From Streptomyces sp. NBC_01198 (lineage in GTDB: Bacteria > Actinomycetota > Actinomycetes > Streptomycetales > Streptomycetaceae): DNA of 64,000 nucleotides. Under the pieces are notes generated by a model that saw only the letters and a list, made by a program, of their open reading frames with translations, was not told the DNA's origin and did no database searches. A program made the position numbers and the translations under genes. Of this stretch, positions 36,464 to 44,858 are shown piece after piece. Location of the stretch: positions 5,542,501-5,606,500 of the forward strand of contig NZ_CP108568.1 of assembly GCF_036010485.1 (NCBI RefSeq), in the 5' to 3' direction. How positions within the stretch are numbered: the first letter of the stretch is position 1; each line of letters starts with the position of its first letter.

Positions 36464-37452
36464 GCGTCCTCGTTGGTTCCGATAGCCGCGCAGGCCACCG
36501 CAAGGGCTCCGGCAGGCGTCAGGTAGGCGTGCACACGCGTCAGGGAGCCGTCTTCCAGCGATATGACGCGGAAGGGCGTTCTGAACACCTGCTTGGGGTG
36601 GCGCACCTGGGTCAGCCGCTTGGCGACCTTCAACTTGGTGCGGCCGGCGCGCAGCTGGACGTCCCAGGTGCGCTGGACGCCCGCGTTGCCGGTCATGGTG
36701 CGCAGCGGCAGGTCGAAGGTGAAGTTGTCGCCGTCCCAGCTCAGCGGGACGGGAACGGACTTGTTGGAGCCGCGCCTGACGACCTCGGCGGTGTAGCTCT
36801 CCAGCGGGTGGCGCGCGGCCAGCAGCCGGCCGCGTACGGTCACCCGGTCCCAGCGCAGGTCGAAGCCGGAGAGGTCCGCCTGGTGGGCCGGGGCGGAGAC
36901 CTTGAGCATCGCGCGGCCGTCCACCGAGCGCACCGCCCGGAAGACGGCGCCGCTGGACTCCGACGGCGAGGTCGGCAGCATCGGGCCGTCCACCGCGGCG
37001 AAGGCCGGCGCGGACAGGTCGGCCCGGGTCTCGCGGCCGCCGTTGTCGGTGACGACGACGCTGAAGCGCCACACGCCCGAGCTGAGCAGCAGCCCGCGCG
37101 AGGTGTCGTCCTCGCCCTCGGCGTAGCGCAGCGGCACCGTCGCGGTGAGCAGTCCGGAGCTGCCGGGACCCGTCTCCACGTCGAGGTCGACGCTGACCCG
37201 GCGGCTGCCGTGGATCAGTTCCAGGCGGGCGGCGGCGGGGTCGGCGGAATTCCGGGACACCGGAACGGCGACATTGAGGGTGCGACCGCCGAGCACGGAC
37301 AGATGGACCGGTGCGACAACCGGCCGCGGTCGCACGCCGGTACCGAGCGCGGGCACGGTGTTCATCCGCTCGACCTTGCGGCGGACCCGTACCGCCATGG
37401 TGCGGGCGCGCTTTGCCGCGCCCACCGCGTAGGGCAGGAGCGATTCACTCAC
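36460..37452 (-). CDS. Unknown beta-rich partner of the GT4-Stealth protein
   Basis: This 330-residue protein has no recognised enzyme motif. It reads as several beta-sandwich-like segments (LNVAVPVSRNSADPAAARLEL, VWRFSVVVTDNGG, YTAEVVRRGSNKSVPVPLSW) and has a basic N-terminus (AAKRARTMAVRVRRKVERM) but no signal peptide or TM. GTG 37452 is chosen because GGGAG lies ~11 nt upstream. The ATGA overlap with the fusion gene implies coupled translation and probably a physical partnership, for example substrate or membrane recruitment. The upstream in-frame extension is not supported. Confidence 0.75.
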   Translation of the reverse strand: MSESLLPYAVGAAKRARTMAVRVRRKVERMNTVPALGTGVRPRPVVAPVHLSVLGGRTLNVAVPVSRNSADPAAARLELIHGSRRVSVDLDVETGPGSSGLLTATVPLRYAEGEDDTSRGLLLSSGVWRFSVVVTDNGGRETRADLSAPAFAAVDGPMLPTSPSESSGAVFRAVRSVDGRAMLKVSAPAHQADLSGFDLRWDRVTVRGRLLAARHPLESYTAEVVRRGSNKSVPVPLSWDGDNFTFDLPLRTMTGNAGVQRTWDVQLRAGRTKLKVAKRLTQVRHPKQVFRTPFRVISLEDGSLTRVHAYLTPAGALAVACAAIGTNEDA

Positions 37453-37648
37453 GGCACACGTGTCTCCCGTTCTGGTCCGTCGGCCAGCGCATCGTGTCAA
37501 GGATGCCAAAGATCAGCAAGTTGGCCGAATGTTGCAATTACCGTTCACGGCAATTCACCTGCGGGCCAATCCATTATGTGACGGGGATCACCGGTTCTGC
37601 CGAAACCCGCACCGCGACCGGTCGCTCTTGTGAACCGGGGCGCTCGGA
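37453..37648. other. Divergent intergenic region before PIG-L gene
   Basis: An AT-richer stretch of 196 nt lies between divergent genes. It carries the second copy of the motif seen at 31.66 kb. Confidence 0.45.
37514..37559. promoter_or_regulatory. Shared motif, copy 2, with direct repeats
   Basis: CAGCAAGTTGGCCGAATG at 37514-37531 and AATTCACC at 37552-37559 match the 31.66-kb copy. GTTCACGGCA (37543) followed by ATTCACCTGC (37553) forms a direct repeat with a 10-nt period, loosely like a PhoP or MtrA box. Confidence 0.4.
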
Positions 37649-40006
37649 ATGATCGCACAACGGGTGAACGGAGCACGAACGTTGAATCGCTTGCAGGGCC
37701 CGGGGGCGGGCGGTCCGACGCGCCGGGCGGCCGTGGGTGCGGTGGCCGGCGTGCTGTCCGGGGTCACGCTGGGGGGCTGCACGAGCGGGTCGCACCCGGC
37801 CGCGGCGGGTGACGGCGTCCCCGCCAGGCCGCTGCCGATGTCGTCCCAGGTCTCCTTCAGCTCGCAGGACCGGCCGCTGGTGATGCAGGTGCTCGCGCAC
37901 CCCGACGACGACCTGTACTTCATGAACCCCGACACGGTCGCCGGCATCGAGCGCGAGGTGCCGATCGTGTCGGTGTACGTCACCGGGGGCGGCTCGTTCG
38001 GCGTGAACCAGCCGGTCGGCGGCCCCAAGGCGCGGCACGACGTGCCCGGGTACGTCTCGGCGCGGCAGCAGGGCCTGCGCCAGGCGTACGCGCGGATGCT
38101 CGGCGCCCCGGTCTTCACCTCATGGCGGCGGACCGTGCTCGACCTGCCGGGCGGCGGCCAGGCCGAGGTCCACTCGCTCGACCACGGCCGCAGGCGCGCC
38201 GAACTGGTCTTCCTCAACCTCGACATGCACAGCAGGACACGGCACGGCATGGTCGGCATGGCGGGTCTGTGGGCGTTCCCCGGCGCGGAGGCCTCCACGG
38301 TGGTGGTGCCAGGCTCGGCGGTGCGCACCGCGCGCACCTACCGGCGGCAGTCGCTGATCGACAGCCTGGTGCGGATTCTCGCCACCTACCGTCCGACCCT
38401 CGTCCGCACCCTCGACCCGGACCCCGACGTCCAGGTGCACGACGCCCGCACCCCGCGCGGCAGCGACCAGCGCGGATTCTCCGACCACCCCGACCACACC
38501 GCGGTCGCCCTCTTCACCTGGCGCGCCATCGCGCAATGGGTGGACGCGGCCGCGGCCGACGGCGGGGCACCGGCCTTCCTCACCGACGTCTACCGCGGCT
38601 ACTACAACCAGCGGTGGCCGCACAATCTGCCGCAGGACGCCGTCCGCACGAAGGCCGCGCTGCTCGACACCTACGGCGGCGACCCCGCGTGGCACTGCGG
38701 CGACCCGCAGGGCTGCGGGGACTACGCCGTCGGTCAGGGCGCGGTGCTGCGCTCCCCGAGGGGATGGGTGCGCAGCACCCACTACCGCTACCCCACCTCG
38801 GGCCCCCGGCCGGTGCGGACCGGGGACGGCAGGACCACCGTCTACGGGGTGCTCAGCACCCGGGCGGTCCGCTGGACCGGCAACCCGGCAGGCGGCGGGG
38901 CCTGGAGCGCCCCCGAGGACCTGGGCGGCGGGCCGCTGGCTCCCGCGCTCAGCGTGGTCACCGGGGCCGACGGGCGTGACCTGGTCTTCGCCCTGCGCTT
39001 CTCCGGCCTGGAGGGGGCCAAGCAGGGCAACACCAGGGAGATCGTGCTGCTGGAAGGCGTCGGCCCGGGTCCGGTGACGGCGCCGGTCTGGCGGGGCCTC
39101 GGCAACCCGGAGCCGGACCCGGTCCGTGGCCGGCGGGTGGGTCCGCCCACCGCGCTGCTGGGCGGGGACGGCCGGCTGCACCTCTTCGTACGCAACGCGG
39201 CCAAGGGCCTGAGCACCCGGGTCCGCGACAGCGCGGGGAAGTGGTCCGCCTGGCGCGGCCTGGCCGGCGGCCAGGTCCAGGAGGGGCTGGCGGCCGCGCT
39301 CGACGCGGAGGGCCGGATCCATGTCTTCGCGGCCGGCCGTGGCGCGGTCCACGAGTGGGCGCAGACCTCACCCGGCGGCGACTTCCACCACCGGCCGCTG
39401 AGGGCCGTCGCGGCGCCCGCCGAGGCCCCGGACGCGGCCACCGCGGCGGACGGTTCGCTGCTGCTCGCCTACCGGCTGCCGGACACCGCGGAACTGGTGG
39501 TGGAGCGGCTCAGCACGGCCGGCGGCCGGGACCGCTGGACACCGGCGGGGCAGCTGAACGGCTGCGGATTCGGCCCGGTCTCGCTGCCGGCCGGCCCGCC
39601 CGCGGCGGCGGGGCGGGAGGCGGTGCTCGCCGTGCGGGCCGCCTCCGGCGACGCCCGGGTGGTGCGGGACGGCCGGGTCGTCGAACCGGCGGCCCGCTCG
39701 GGATGGGCGGTCACGGTCGACGCCGCCGTCCACGGCGGCGCGACCGGCCCGGCGGCGGCAGCGGCGGCCACCGTCTTCGCGGTCGGCAGGCCCGCGCTGC
39801 TCGGCCCGGACACCGACCATCCGCTGCTGGTGTCCTTCGGACTGGACGGCGGCCCGGTCGGCATGGCCGGGCACGCCCTCGTCCCGGGCTCCCCGGCGGT
39901 GAGCCCACGAAGCGGCACGGACCGCCCCGGACGCCCGTATCGGGTGCACGGGGTGAATCCCGGGGGGCCAGGACCCAGCCCCCGGGTGAACGGGCCCGGT
40001 CGTTAG
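37649..40006 (+). CDS. PIG-L family deacetylase lipoprotein with C-terminal propeller-like domain
   Basis: This 785-residue protein is probably exported by Tat and lipid-anchored: T24-R-R precedes a hydrophobic stretch and a lipobox L41-G-G-C44. The zinc deacetylase motif H84-P-D-D-D88 follows, with SDHPDHTAVALFTW (about 275) as the C-terminal metal histidine region. PIG-L enzymes remove N-acetyl groups from GlcNAc-containing substrates. The rest (about 390-770) consists of repeated beta-strand units such as HLFVRNAAKGLSTRVRDSAGKWSAW and IHVFAAGRGAVHEW, resembling sugar-binding propellers. It may modify the envelope glycan made by its neighbours. The start is ATG; GTG 37664 is possible. Confidence 0.87.
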   Translation: MIAQRVNGARTLNRLQGPGAGGPTRRAAVGAVAGVLSGVTLGGCTSGSHPAAAGDGVPARPLPMSSQVSFSSQDRPLVMQVLAHPDDDLYFMNPDTVAGIEREVPIVSVYVTGGGSFGVNQPVGGPKARHDVPGYVSARQQGLRQAYARMLGAPVFTSWRRTVLDLPGGGQAEVHSLDHGRRRAELVFLNLDMHSRTRHGMVGMAGLWAFPGAEASTVVVPGSAVRTARTYRRQSLIDSLVRILATYRPTLVRTLDPDPDVQVHDARTPRGSDQRGFSDHPDHTAVALFTWRAIAQWVDAAAADGGAPAFLTDVYRGYYNQRWPHNLPQDAVRTKAALLDTYGGDPAWHCGDPQGCGDYAVGQGAVLRSPRGWVRSTHYRYPTSGPRPVRTGDGRTTVYGVLSTRAVRWTGNPAGGGAWSAPEDLGGGPLAPALSVVTGADGRDLVFALRFSGLEGAKQGNTREIVLLEGVGPGPVTAPVWRGLGNPEPDPVRGRRVGPPTALLGGDGRLHLFVRNAAKGLSTRVRDSAGKWSAWRGLAGGQVQEGLAAALDAEGRIHVFAAGRGAVHEWAQTSPGGDFHHRPLRAVAAPAEAPDAATAADGSLLLAYRLPDTAELVVERLSTAGGRDRWTPAGQLNGCGFGPVSLPAGPPAAAGREAVLAVRAASGDARVVRDGRVVEPAARSGWAVTVDAAVHGGATGPAAAAAATVFAVGRPALLGPDTDHPLLVSFGLDGGPVGMAGHALVPGSPAVSPRSGTDRPGRPYRVHGVNPGGPGPSPRVNGPGR

Positions 40007-40015
40007 ACTTCCGCC
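40004..40015 (+). promoter_or_regulatory. Candidate leaderless promoter of galE
   Basis: TAGACT at 40004-40009 is followed by 6 nt and ATG 40016. The element and the following 60 bases are duplicated before proB (42911-42970). Confidence 0.55.
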
Positions 40016-40987
40016 ATGACCTGGATGATCACCGGCGGTGCGGGCTACATCGGTTCACATGTCCTCAGGGCGCTCGTCGCCGACGGGCAGCGGGTCGTCG
40101 TGCTCGACGACCTGAGCACCGGTGACCCGGAGCGGCTGCCGGCCGGTGTGCCGCTGGTGCGCGGCAGCGTCCTGGACCGGGAGGTGCTCGACCGGGCGCT
40201 GCGCGAGCACGACGTGCGGGGCATCGTGCACATCGCGGCGAAGAAGCAGGTCGGGGAGTCCGTCGACCGCCCGCTCTGGTACTACCGGGAGAACGTCGAG
40301 GGACTGCGGACCGTCCTGGAGGCGGCCGTCGAGGCGCAGGTGCGGAGCTTCGTCTTCTCCTCGTCCGCGGCCGTCTACGGCATGCCCGACGTGGACCTGG
40401 TCACCGAGCAGACCCCGTGCGAGCCGATGAACCCCTACGGCGAGACGAAACTCGCCGGGGAGTGGCTGGTCTCCGCGGTCGGCCGGGCGCACGGGATCGC
40501 CACCGCCTCGATGCGCTACTTCAACGTCGCCGGCGCCGCCGCTCCGGAACTGGGCGACCCGGGGGTCACCAACCTGGTGCCGATGGTCTTCGACCGGCTC
40601 TCGCAGGGCCTGCCCCCGCTGGTCTTCGGTGACGACTACCCGACGCCCGACGGCACCTGCATCCGCGATTTCGTGCACGTCCAGGACATCGCGTCGGCGC
40701 ATGTCGCCGCCGCCCGCCGGCTCACCGAGGACCAGGCGGCGCATCTGGTGCTGAACATCGGCCGCGGTGAGGGCGTCTCGGTCGCCGAGATGGTGCGCGT
40801 CATCCAGGAGATCTCGGGCCACGCCGGGCCGGCCGCGCAGGTGGTAGCGCGACGTCCAGGAGACCCCGCGAGGGTGGTGGCGTCGGCCGAGGCGATCAGC
40901 AAGGAACTGGGCTGGTCTGCCACCCACGACATCCGCGAGATGGTCAGCTCGGCCTGGGCGGGCTGGCAGCTGCGGCACCCGAGCTGA
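40016..40987 (+). CDS. galE: UDP-glucose 4-epimerase
   Basis: This 323-residue SDR enzyme interconverts UDP-glucose and UDP-galactose (or the N-acetyl forms) with bound NAD. The Rossmann motif is G7-G-A-G-Y-I-G13, the catalytic pair is Y141-x3-K145 (PYGETK), and the serine of SSSAAVYG is at about 116. Its place in the glycan locus suggests that it supplies UDP-Gal or UDP-GalNAc for the polymer. The ATG start is supported by the promoter geometry; no ribosome-binding site is present. It ends at a perfect hairpin shared with the convergent VCBS gene. Confidence 0.94.
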   Translation: MTWMITGGAGYIGSHVLRALVADGQRVVVLDDLSTGDPERLPAGVPLVRGSVLDREVLDRALREHDVRGIVHIAAKKQVGESVDRPLWYYRENVEGLRTVLEAAVEAQVRSFVFSSSAAVYGMPDVDLVTEQTPCEPMNPYGETKLAGEWLVSAVGRAHGIATASMRYFNVAGAAAPELGDPGVTNLVPMVFDRLSQGLPPLVFGDDYPTPDGTCIRDFVHVQDIASAHVAAARRLTEDQAAHLVLNIGRGEGVSVAEMVRVIQEISGHAGPAAQVVARRPGDPARVVASAEAISKELGWSATHDIREMVSSAWAGWQLRHPS

Positions 40988-40998
40988 CCGCGGCACGG

Positions 40999-41037
40999 AC
41001 GACGGCGCCCGCACCGGTCAGGTGCGGGCGCCGTCGT
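40999..41037. terminator. Bidirectional terminator, galE / VCBS gene
   Basis: Perfect 17-nt arms (40999-41015 and 41021-41037) enclose a 5-nt loop between convergent genes. It ends 16 nt before the VCBS gene's stop. Confidence 0.88.
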
Positions 41038-41053
41038 CTGCGGGATCGAGGAC

Positions 41054-42796
41054 TCAGAAGAGCTTCTTGTAGGTGTTCCAGCCGCCGCCCACGGTCGCGC
41101 GGGCCCTGAACTGGCCCGTCCCGTAACCGCTGTAGCGGTAGGCGGTGCCCGCGGAGTTCACCGCGAGCAGGTCGGAGCGGCCGTCGCCGTCCATGTCGCC
41201 GGGCGAGGCGAGCTGGGTGTACTGGCTCCAGCCGGTGCCGATCTTGACCTTGGCCGCGAACGGCGCCGAGGCGTTGCCCGTGCCCTTGTACAGATACAGC
41301 GTGCCGTCGCCGGCCCTGGCCACGATGTCCGCCCGGCCGTCGCCGCTGAAGTCGCCGGAGCCGACGATGGCGTTGTACGCGCCCCAGCCGCCACCGATGA
41401 GCTGGCGGCCGGCCAGTCCGAGGCCGGTGCCCGTACCCCGGAAGAGGTACAGGTTGCCGGAGGTGTCCCGGCCCAGCAGGTCGCCCTTGCCGTCGCCGCT
41501 GAGGTCACCGGGGCCGATGAGCAGGTTGTAGCTGCTCCACCCGCCGGAGATGCGGGTGTAGCCGTCGAAGACGTTGTAGAGGTCGCCCTCCCAGCGGTCC
41601 AGGAAGTCCGGCTCGCCGGTGTTGGTCAGGGCGTCGGCGAAGGTCAGGTCGAAGTCGCCCTCCCAGCCGCCGTCCTCGCTGAGGGCCTCACGGGGGCCGA
41701 AACCGCCCGCGTTGTTGGCCCCGTACCAGTAGATGGTGCCGTTCGAGGTCTCCCCGAGCAGCTCCTTCTTGCCCCAGGACGGGTTGCCGCCCATGCCGGC
41801 GATCAGGTCCAGGGTCTGCCACCCGGTGCCGCCGGTGATCCGCGGCGCGAACAGGCCAGAGCCGTCGGGGCGGTACGCGTAGATCGTGCCGCTGGTGCTG
41901 CGCGCCCACAGGACCGCCAGACCGTCGGGCTCGTTGCCGAAGCCGATGATCTGGTTGTACGCGTTCCACCCGCTGCCGACGGTGACCTTGGCCGCGTACG
42001 GCCGGGTGGCGTCGCCGGTGCCCTTGTAGAGGTAGAGCGTGCCGGAGCTGTCGCGGGCGACCAGGTCGCTGATGCCGTCACCGTCGACGTCGCCGGGGCT
42101 GGTCAGCTGGTCGTACGCGCCCCAGCCGCCACCGATGAGGACCCTCGGCTTGAACGGCGCGGAACCGTTGCCGGTGCCCTCGTACAGGTAGAGCTGCCCG
42201 TCGAAGGTCCGGGCGATGATGTCGGCCCTGCCGTCACCGGTGACGTCGTCGACCGCGACGAGCTTGTTGTAGACGTTCCAGCCCGTGCCGGTCCACGAGG
42301 CGTAGTTGGGGAAGTTCCCCGGCGTGAACATCTCCAGCGCGCCGGTGGACGTCGTGGCGAGGACCTCGGGTCCCGTCGAGCCGTCCAGGTCGCCCGGCGT
42401 GAGGGTGTCCACGAACTTCTCGCTGCCCGCGCCCAGCGGTTCGTCCTGGTCGGCCAGCGAGTTGAACCAGTTGCCGGCGCCGTCCCTTTCGAGCTGGTCG
42501 GTGACGCCGTCACCGTCGATGTCGTACCGCTGCGGTGCCGCGGTGGCCACCTTGGCCACGCGGGACGACAGCGTGGACCTCTTGATCCTGGCCGTCTTCG
42601 GCGCGACCAGGTGGGGCAGTTGACCGCTGGAGGCGGTCGGCCGCTTGGCGCTCGGGTGGGCGCCCGGCTCCGCGGCCTGGGCACCGGTCCCCAGCGCGAA
42701 AGCGCCGAGGGACAGGATGCCGGCTGTGCACGCCGCGACAAGGCGACGGCGGCCCTTGGGCCGTACCGGCTGTGTTTCGGACACAAATCCCCCCAT
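41054..42796 (-). CDS. Secreted VCBS/FG-GAP repeat protein
   Basis: This 580-residue exported protein has a basic N-terminus (RPKGRRR), a hydrophobic core and a likely cleavage after GAQA (about residue 42). The rest is a seven- or eight-bladed propeller of FG-GAP/VCBS type: about eight copies of G-D-x-D/S-G-D-G-x-x-D (DIDGDGVTD, DVTGDGRAD, DVDGDGISD, DLSGDGKGD, DFSGDGRAD, DMDGDGRSD), each followed by a short LYLY(K/E)GTG strand. These bind calcium. There is no catalytic domain. Role may be adhesion or binding of an envelope or environmental glycan. GTG 42784 is an alternative start. Confidence 0.88.
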   Translation of the reverse strand: MGGFVSETQPVRPKGRRRLVAACTAGILSLGAFALGTGAQAAEPGAHPSAKRPTASSGQLPHLVAPKTARIKRSTLSSRVAKVATAAPQRYDIDGDGVTDQLERDGAGNWFNSLADQDEPLGAGSEKFVDTLTPGDLDGSTGPEVLATTSTGALEMFTPGNFPNYASWTGTGWNVYNKLVAVDDVTGDGRADIIARTFDGQLYLYEGTGNGSAPFKPRVLIGGGWGAYDQLTSPGDVDGDGISDLVARDSSGTLYLYKGTGDATRPYAAKVTVGSGWNAYNQIIGFGNEPDGLAVLWARSTSGTIYAYRPDGSGLFAPRITGGTGWQTLDLIAGMGGNPSWGKKELLGETSNGTIYWYGANNAGGFGPREALSEDGGWEGDFDLTFADALTNTGEPDFLDRWEGDLYNVFDGYTRISGGWSSYNLLIGPGDLSGDGKGDLLGRDTSGNLYLFRGTGTGLGLAGRQLIGGGWGAYNAIVGSGDFSGDGRADIVARAGDGTLYLYKGTGNASAPFAAKVKIGTGWSQYTQLASPGDMDGDGRSDLLAVNSAGTAYRYSGYGTGQFRARATVGGGWNTYKKLF

Positions 42797-42910
42797 GGGA
42801 TCTCAAGCGATGAATCCCTGAACCAGTACGGATTCGAAGACTCGTCCGGTTCGGGTGGTCGGAGTGTATCCCCGGGGGGTGACACCGTGCCCCTGAGATA
42901 TCGGGTCTCT

Positions 42911-43039
42911 CGTTAGACTTCCGTCATGACCTGGACGATTGCCGGCGGCGCGGGCCCCATCGGTTCACATCCCGTCAATTTGCCCGTTGCCAAAGGGCAG
43001 TCGGCGCACCCGACACGAGGGACGGACGGACGGACGTGA
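42911..43039 (+). pseudogene. galE promoter and 5'-end relic
   Basis: Bases 42911-42970 match 40001-40060 (galE promoter and first 15 codons) at 53 of 60 positions without gaps, and weaker similarity continues to about 43000. The TAGACT, the 6-nt spacer and the ATG (42926) are preserved. The remaining ORF encodes 37 residues starting MTWTIAGGAGPIGSH and ends at TGA 43037-43039, which overlaps the proB GTG start. The G-x-G-x-x-G Rossmann pattern survives as GGAGPIG but the enzyme is gone. It may now act as a leader or promoter for proB. Confidence 0.8.
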
Positions 43040-44175
43040 CGACGCCGGCACGGCAGGACGTGGTGGAGGCCCGCAGAGTCGTGGTCAAGGTCGGCTCCTC
43101 GTCGTTGACCACGGCGGCCGGCGGCCTGGACGCCGACCGGGTGGACGCCCTGGTCGACGTGCTGGCCAAGGCGCGCGGCGACCGGGAGATCGTGCTGGTC
43201 TCCTCCGGCGCCATCGCCGCCGGACTCGCCCCGCTCGGGCTGCGCCGCAGGCCGCGGGACCTGGCCAGGCAGCAGGCCGCGGCCAGCGTCGGGCAGGGCC
43301 TGCTGATGGCCCGCTACACCGCCTCCTTCGCCCGCTACGGCATCCGCGTCGGCCAGGTGCTGCTCACCTCAGACGACGTCAGCCGGCGCGCCCACTACCG
43401 CAACGCCTACCGCACCCTGGACCAGCTGCTGGCGATGGGCGCGCTGCCGGTCGTCAACGAGAACGACACCGTGGCCACCGACGAGATCCGCTTCGGCGAC
43501 AACGACCGGCTGGCCGCGCTGGTCGCCCACCTGGTGCGCGCCGACCTGCTGGTGCTGCTCTCCGACGTCGACGGCCTCTACGACGGCGACCCGCGCACCC
43601 CGGGCACCCGGCTGATCGCCGAGGTCACCGGGCCCGGGGACCTGGCGGGCGTCTCCATCGGCAGCACGGGCCGGGCCGGCGTCGGCACCGGCGGGATGGT
43701 GACGAAGGTCGAGGCCGCCGCCATCGCCACCGGCGCGGGCGTGCCGGTGGTGCTGACCTCCGCGGTGCACGCCGCCGACGCGCTGGCCGGCCGCCCCACC
43801 GGCACCCACTTCCACCGCACCGGCAAGCGCTCCGCCGACCGGCTGCTGTGGCTCGCGCACGCCTCCACCCCGCGCGGCGCCCTGCGGCTGGACGCCGGCG
43901 CGGTCCGGGCGGTCACCGAGCGGCACAGCTCGCTGCTGCCGGCCGGGCTCACCGGCGTGGAGGGCGACTTCGCCGCGGGCGACCCGGTCGACCTGGTGGA
44001 CGAGTCGGGCACCGCGGTGGCCCGCGGGCTGGTCAACTACGATGCGCGTGAGCTGCCCAGGCTGCTCGGCCGCTCCACCCGCGACCTGGCGGCGGAGCTC
44101 GGACCCGCCTACGAGCGGGAGGTCGTGCACCGCGACGACCTGGTCCTGCTGCGGCGGCACGGGCTGCCGGGCTGA
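43036..44175 (+). CDS. proB: Glutamate 5-kinase
   Basis: This is the first step of proline synthesis, ATP phosphorylation of glutamate. The protein has 379 residues. An amino-acid kinase domain spans about 10-270 (VVVKVGSSSLT, SSGAIAAGLAPLGL, VNENDTVATDEIRFGDNDRLAALVA, DVDGLYDGDPR), and a C-terminal PUA domain about 285-370 (GALRLDAGAVRAVTERHSSLLPAGL). The GTG start overlaps the stop of the galE relic ORF (GTGA). GAGGGACGG lies upstream as a possible ribosome-binding site. proA lies 680 nt downstream, separated by one unknown gene. Confidence 0.96.
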   Translation: MTTPARQDVVEARRVVVKVGSSSLTTAAGGLDADRVDALVDVLAKARGDREIVLVSSGAIAAGLAPLGLRRRPRDLARQQAAASVGQGLLMARYTASFARYGIRVGQVLLTSDDVSRRAHYRNAYRTLDQLLAMGALPVVNENDTVATDEIRFGDNDRLAALVAHLVRADLLVLLSDVDGLYDGDPRTPGTRLIAEVTGPGDLAGVSIGSTGRAGVGTGGMVTKVEAAAIATGAGVPVVLTSAVHAADALAGRPTGTHFHRTGKRSADRLLWLAHASTPRGALRLDAGAVRAVTERHSSLLPAGLTGVEGDFAAGDPVDLVDESGTAVARGLVNYDARELPRLLGRSTRDLAAELGPAYEREVVHRDDLVLLRRHGLPG

Positions 44176-44339
44176 CCTCGTCGGGGGCTTCTTGCGGAAA
44201 ACGCCCCCGCCGCCTGCCGGAGCCTGGTCAACTTTGATGAGGATGCGATGCGCAGGTACGTCCCTGCCGCCGTCCCCTCCGCGCCCACCGGTGCGGGCGG
44301 TGCGAGCGGCAGCGAACGCGACCCACAGGGAGGCCGCCG

Positions 44340-44804
44340 GTGACACGAGGGCGCCCAGGGCCATTGACCAGGACTTCGTCGGAGCGCCCGCTGGTCAGCG
44401 TCGACCGCGCGGACCCGGAGACCGCGGTCGTGCCGCACCAGGCGCGCCCGCAGGACCGCACCCCGGCCCGGCTGTGGCATGTCACGCTCAGCGTCGCCGG
44501 GCCGCTCACCCCGCTGCCCGAGCTGCGGCGCGGCCTGGAACAGCTCGCGAACGACCACCCCTTTCTGCTGACCAGCCGCTACGCCCCCGACCATGCGGAG
44601 ATCCGCTACTGGGAGGAGGCCAGGGACGTGCACGACGCCGCCGCCATCGCGCTGCGGCTGTGGGGCGAGCACCGCTCCACGGCGGGGCTGCCGCCCTGGG
44701 AGACGGTGGGCCTGGAGGTGGTGGACCGGGAGACCTATCACCAGAGGCTCGCCGAGGGCTACGGGCCGGCGCCGGCGATACCGGTGGGCGTCCACCCGTT
44801 CTGA
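44340..44804 (+). CDS. Conserved unknown protein between proB and proA
   Basis: This 154-residue soluble protein has no recognised domain. The N-terminal ~50 residues are basic and probably flexible (RGRPGPLTRTSSERP). The core has helix-rich LPELRRGLEQLANDHPFLLTSRY, HAEIRYWEEARDVHDAAAIALRLWGEH and a conserved-looking VGLEVVDRETYHQR. GTG 44340 has GGGAGG 6 nt upstream. I see similar proteins in the same place in other streptomycetes from memory. A link to proline synthesis is only positional. The 164-nt gap after proB holds a weak GGGGGC/GCCCCC hairpin (44183-44208). Confidence 0.75.
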   Translation: MTRGRPGPLTRTSSERPLVSVDRADPETAVVPHQARPQDRTPARLWHVTLSVAGPLTPLPELRRGLEQLANDHPFLLTSRYAPDHAEIRYWEEARDVHDAAAIALRLWGEHRSTAGLPPWETVGLEVVDRETYHQRLAEGYGPAPAIPVGVHPF

Positions 44805-44846
44805 GTGCCGCGGCGCCCTGGAAAGCCCGGGCGGGGCCCGGTTCAG

Positions 44847-44858
44847 TACCCTGCACGC
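44847..44858 (+). promoter_or_regulatory. Candidate leaderless promoter of proA
   Basis: TACCCT at 44847-44852 is followed by 6 nt and ATG 44859. No ribosome-binding site is visible. Confidence 0.4.

Noticed and set aside
36528..37581. Plus-strand frame opposite the partner of the GT4-Stealth gene
   Set aside because: The minus-strand gene has an ATGA overlap, ribosome-binding site and amphipathic beta pattern; the plus frame is a shadow.
38120..39352. Minus-strand frame over the PIG-L gene
   Set aside because: Antisense to a gene with lipobox and HPDDD motif; Gln/Arg/Val-rich shadow.
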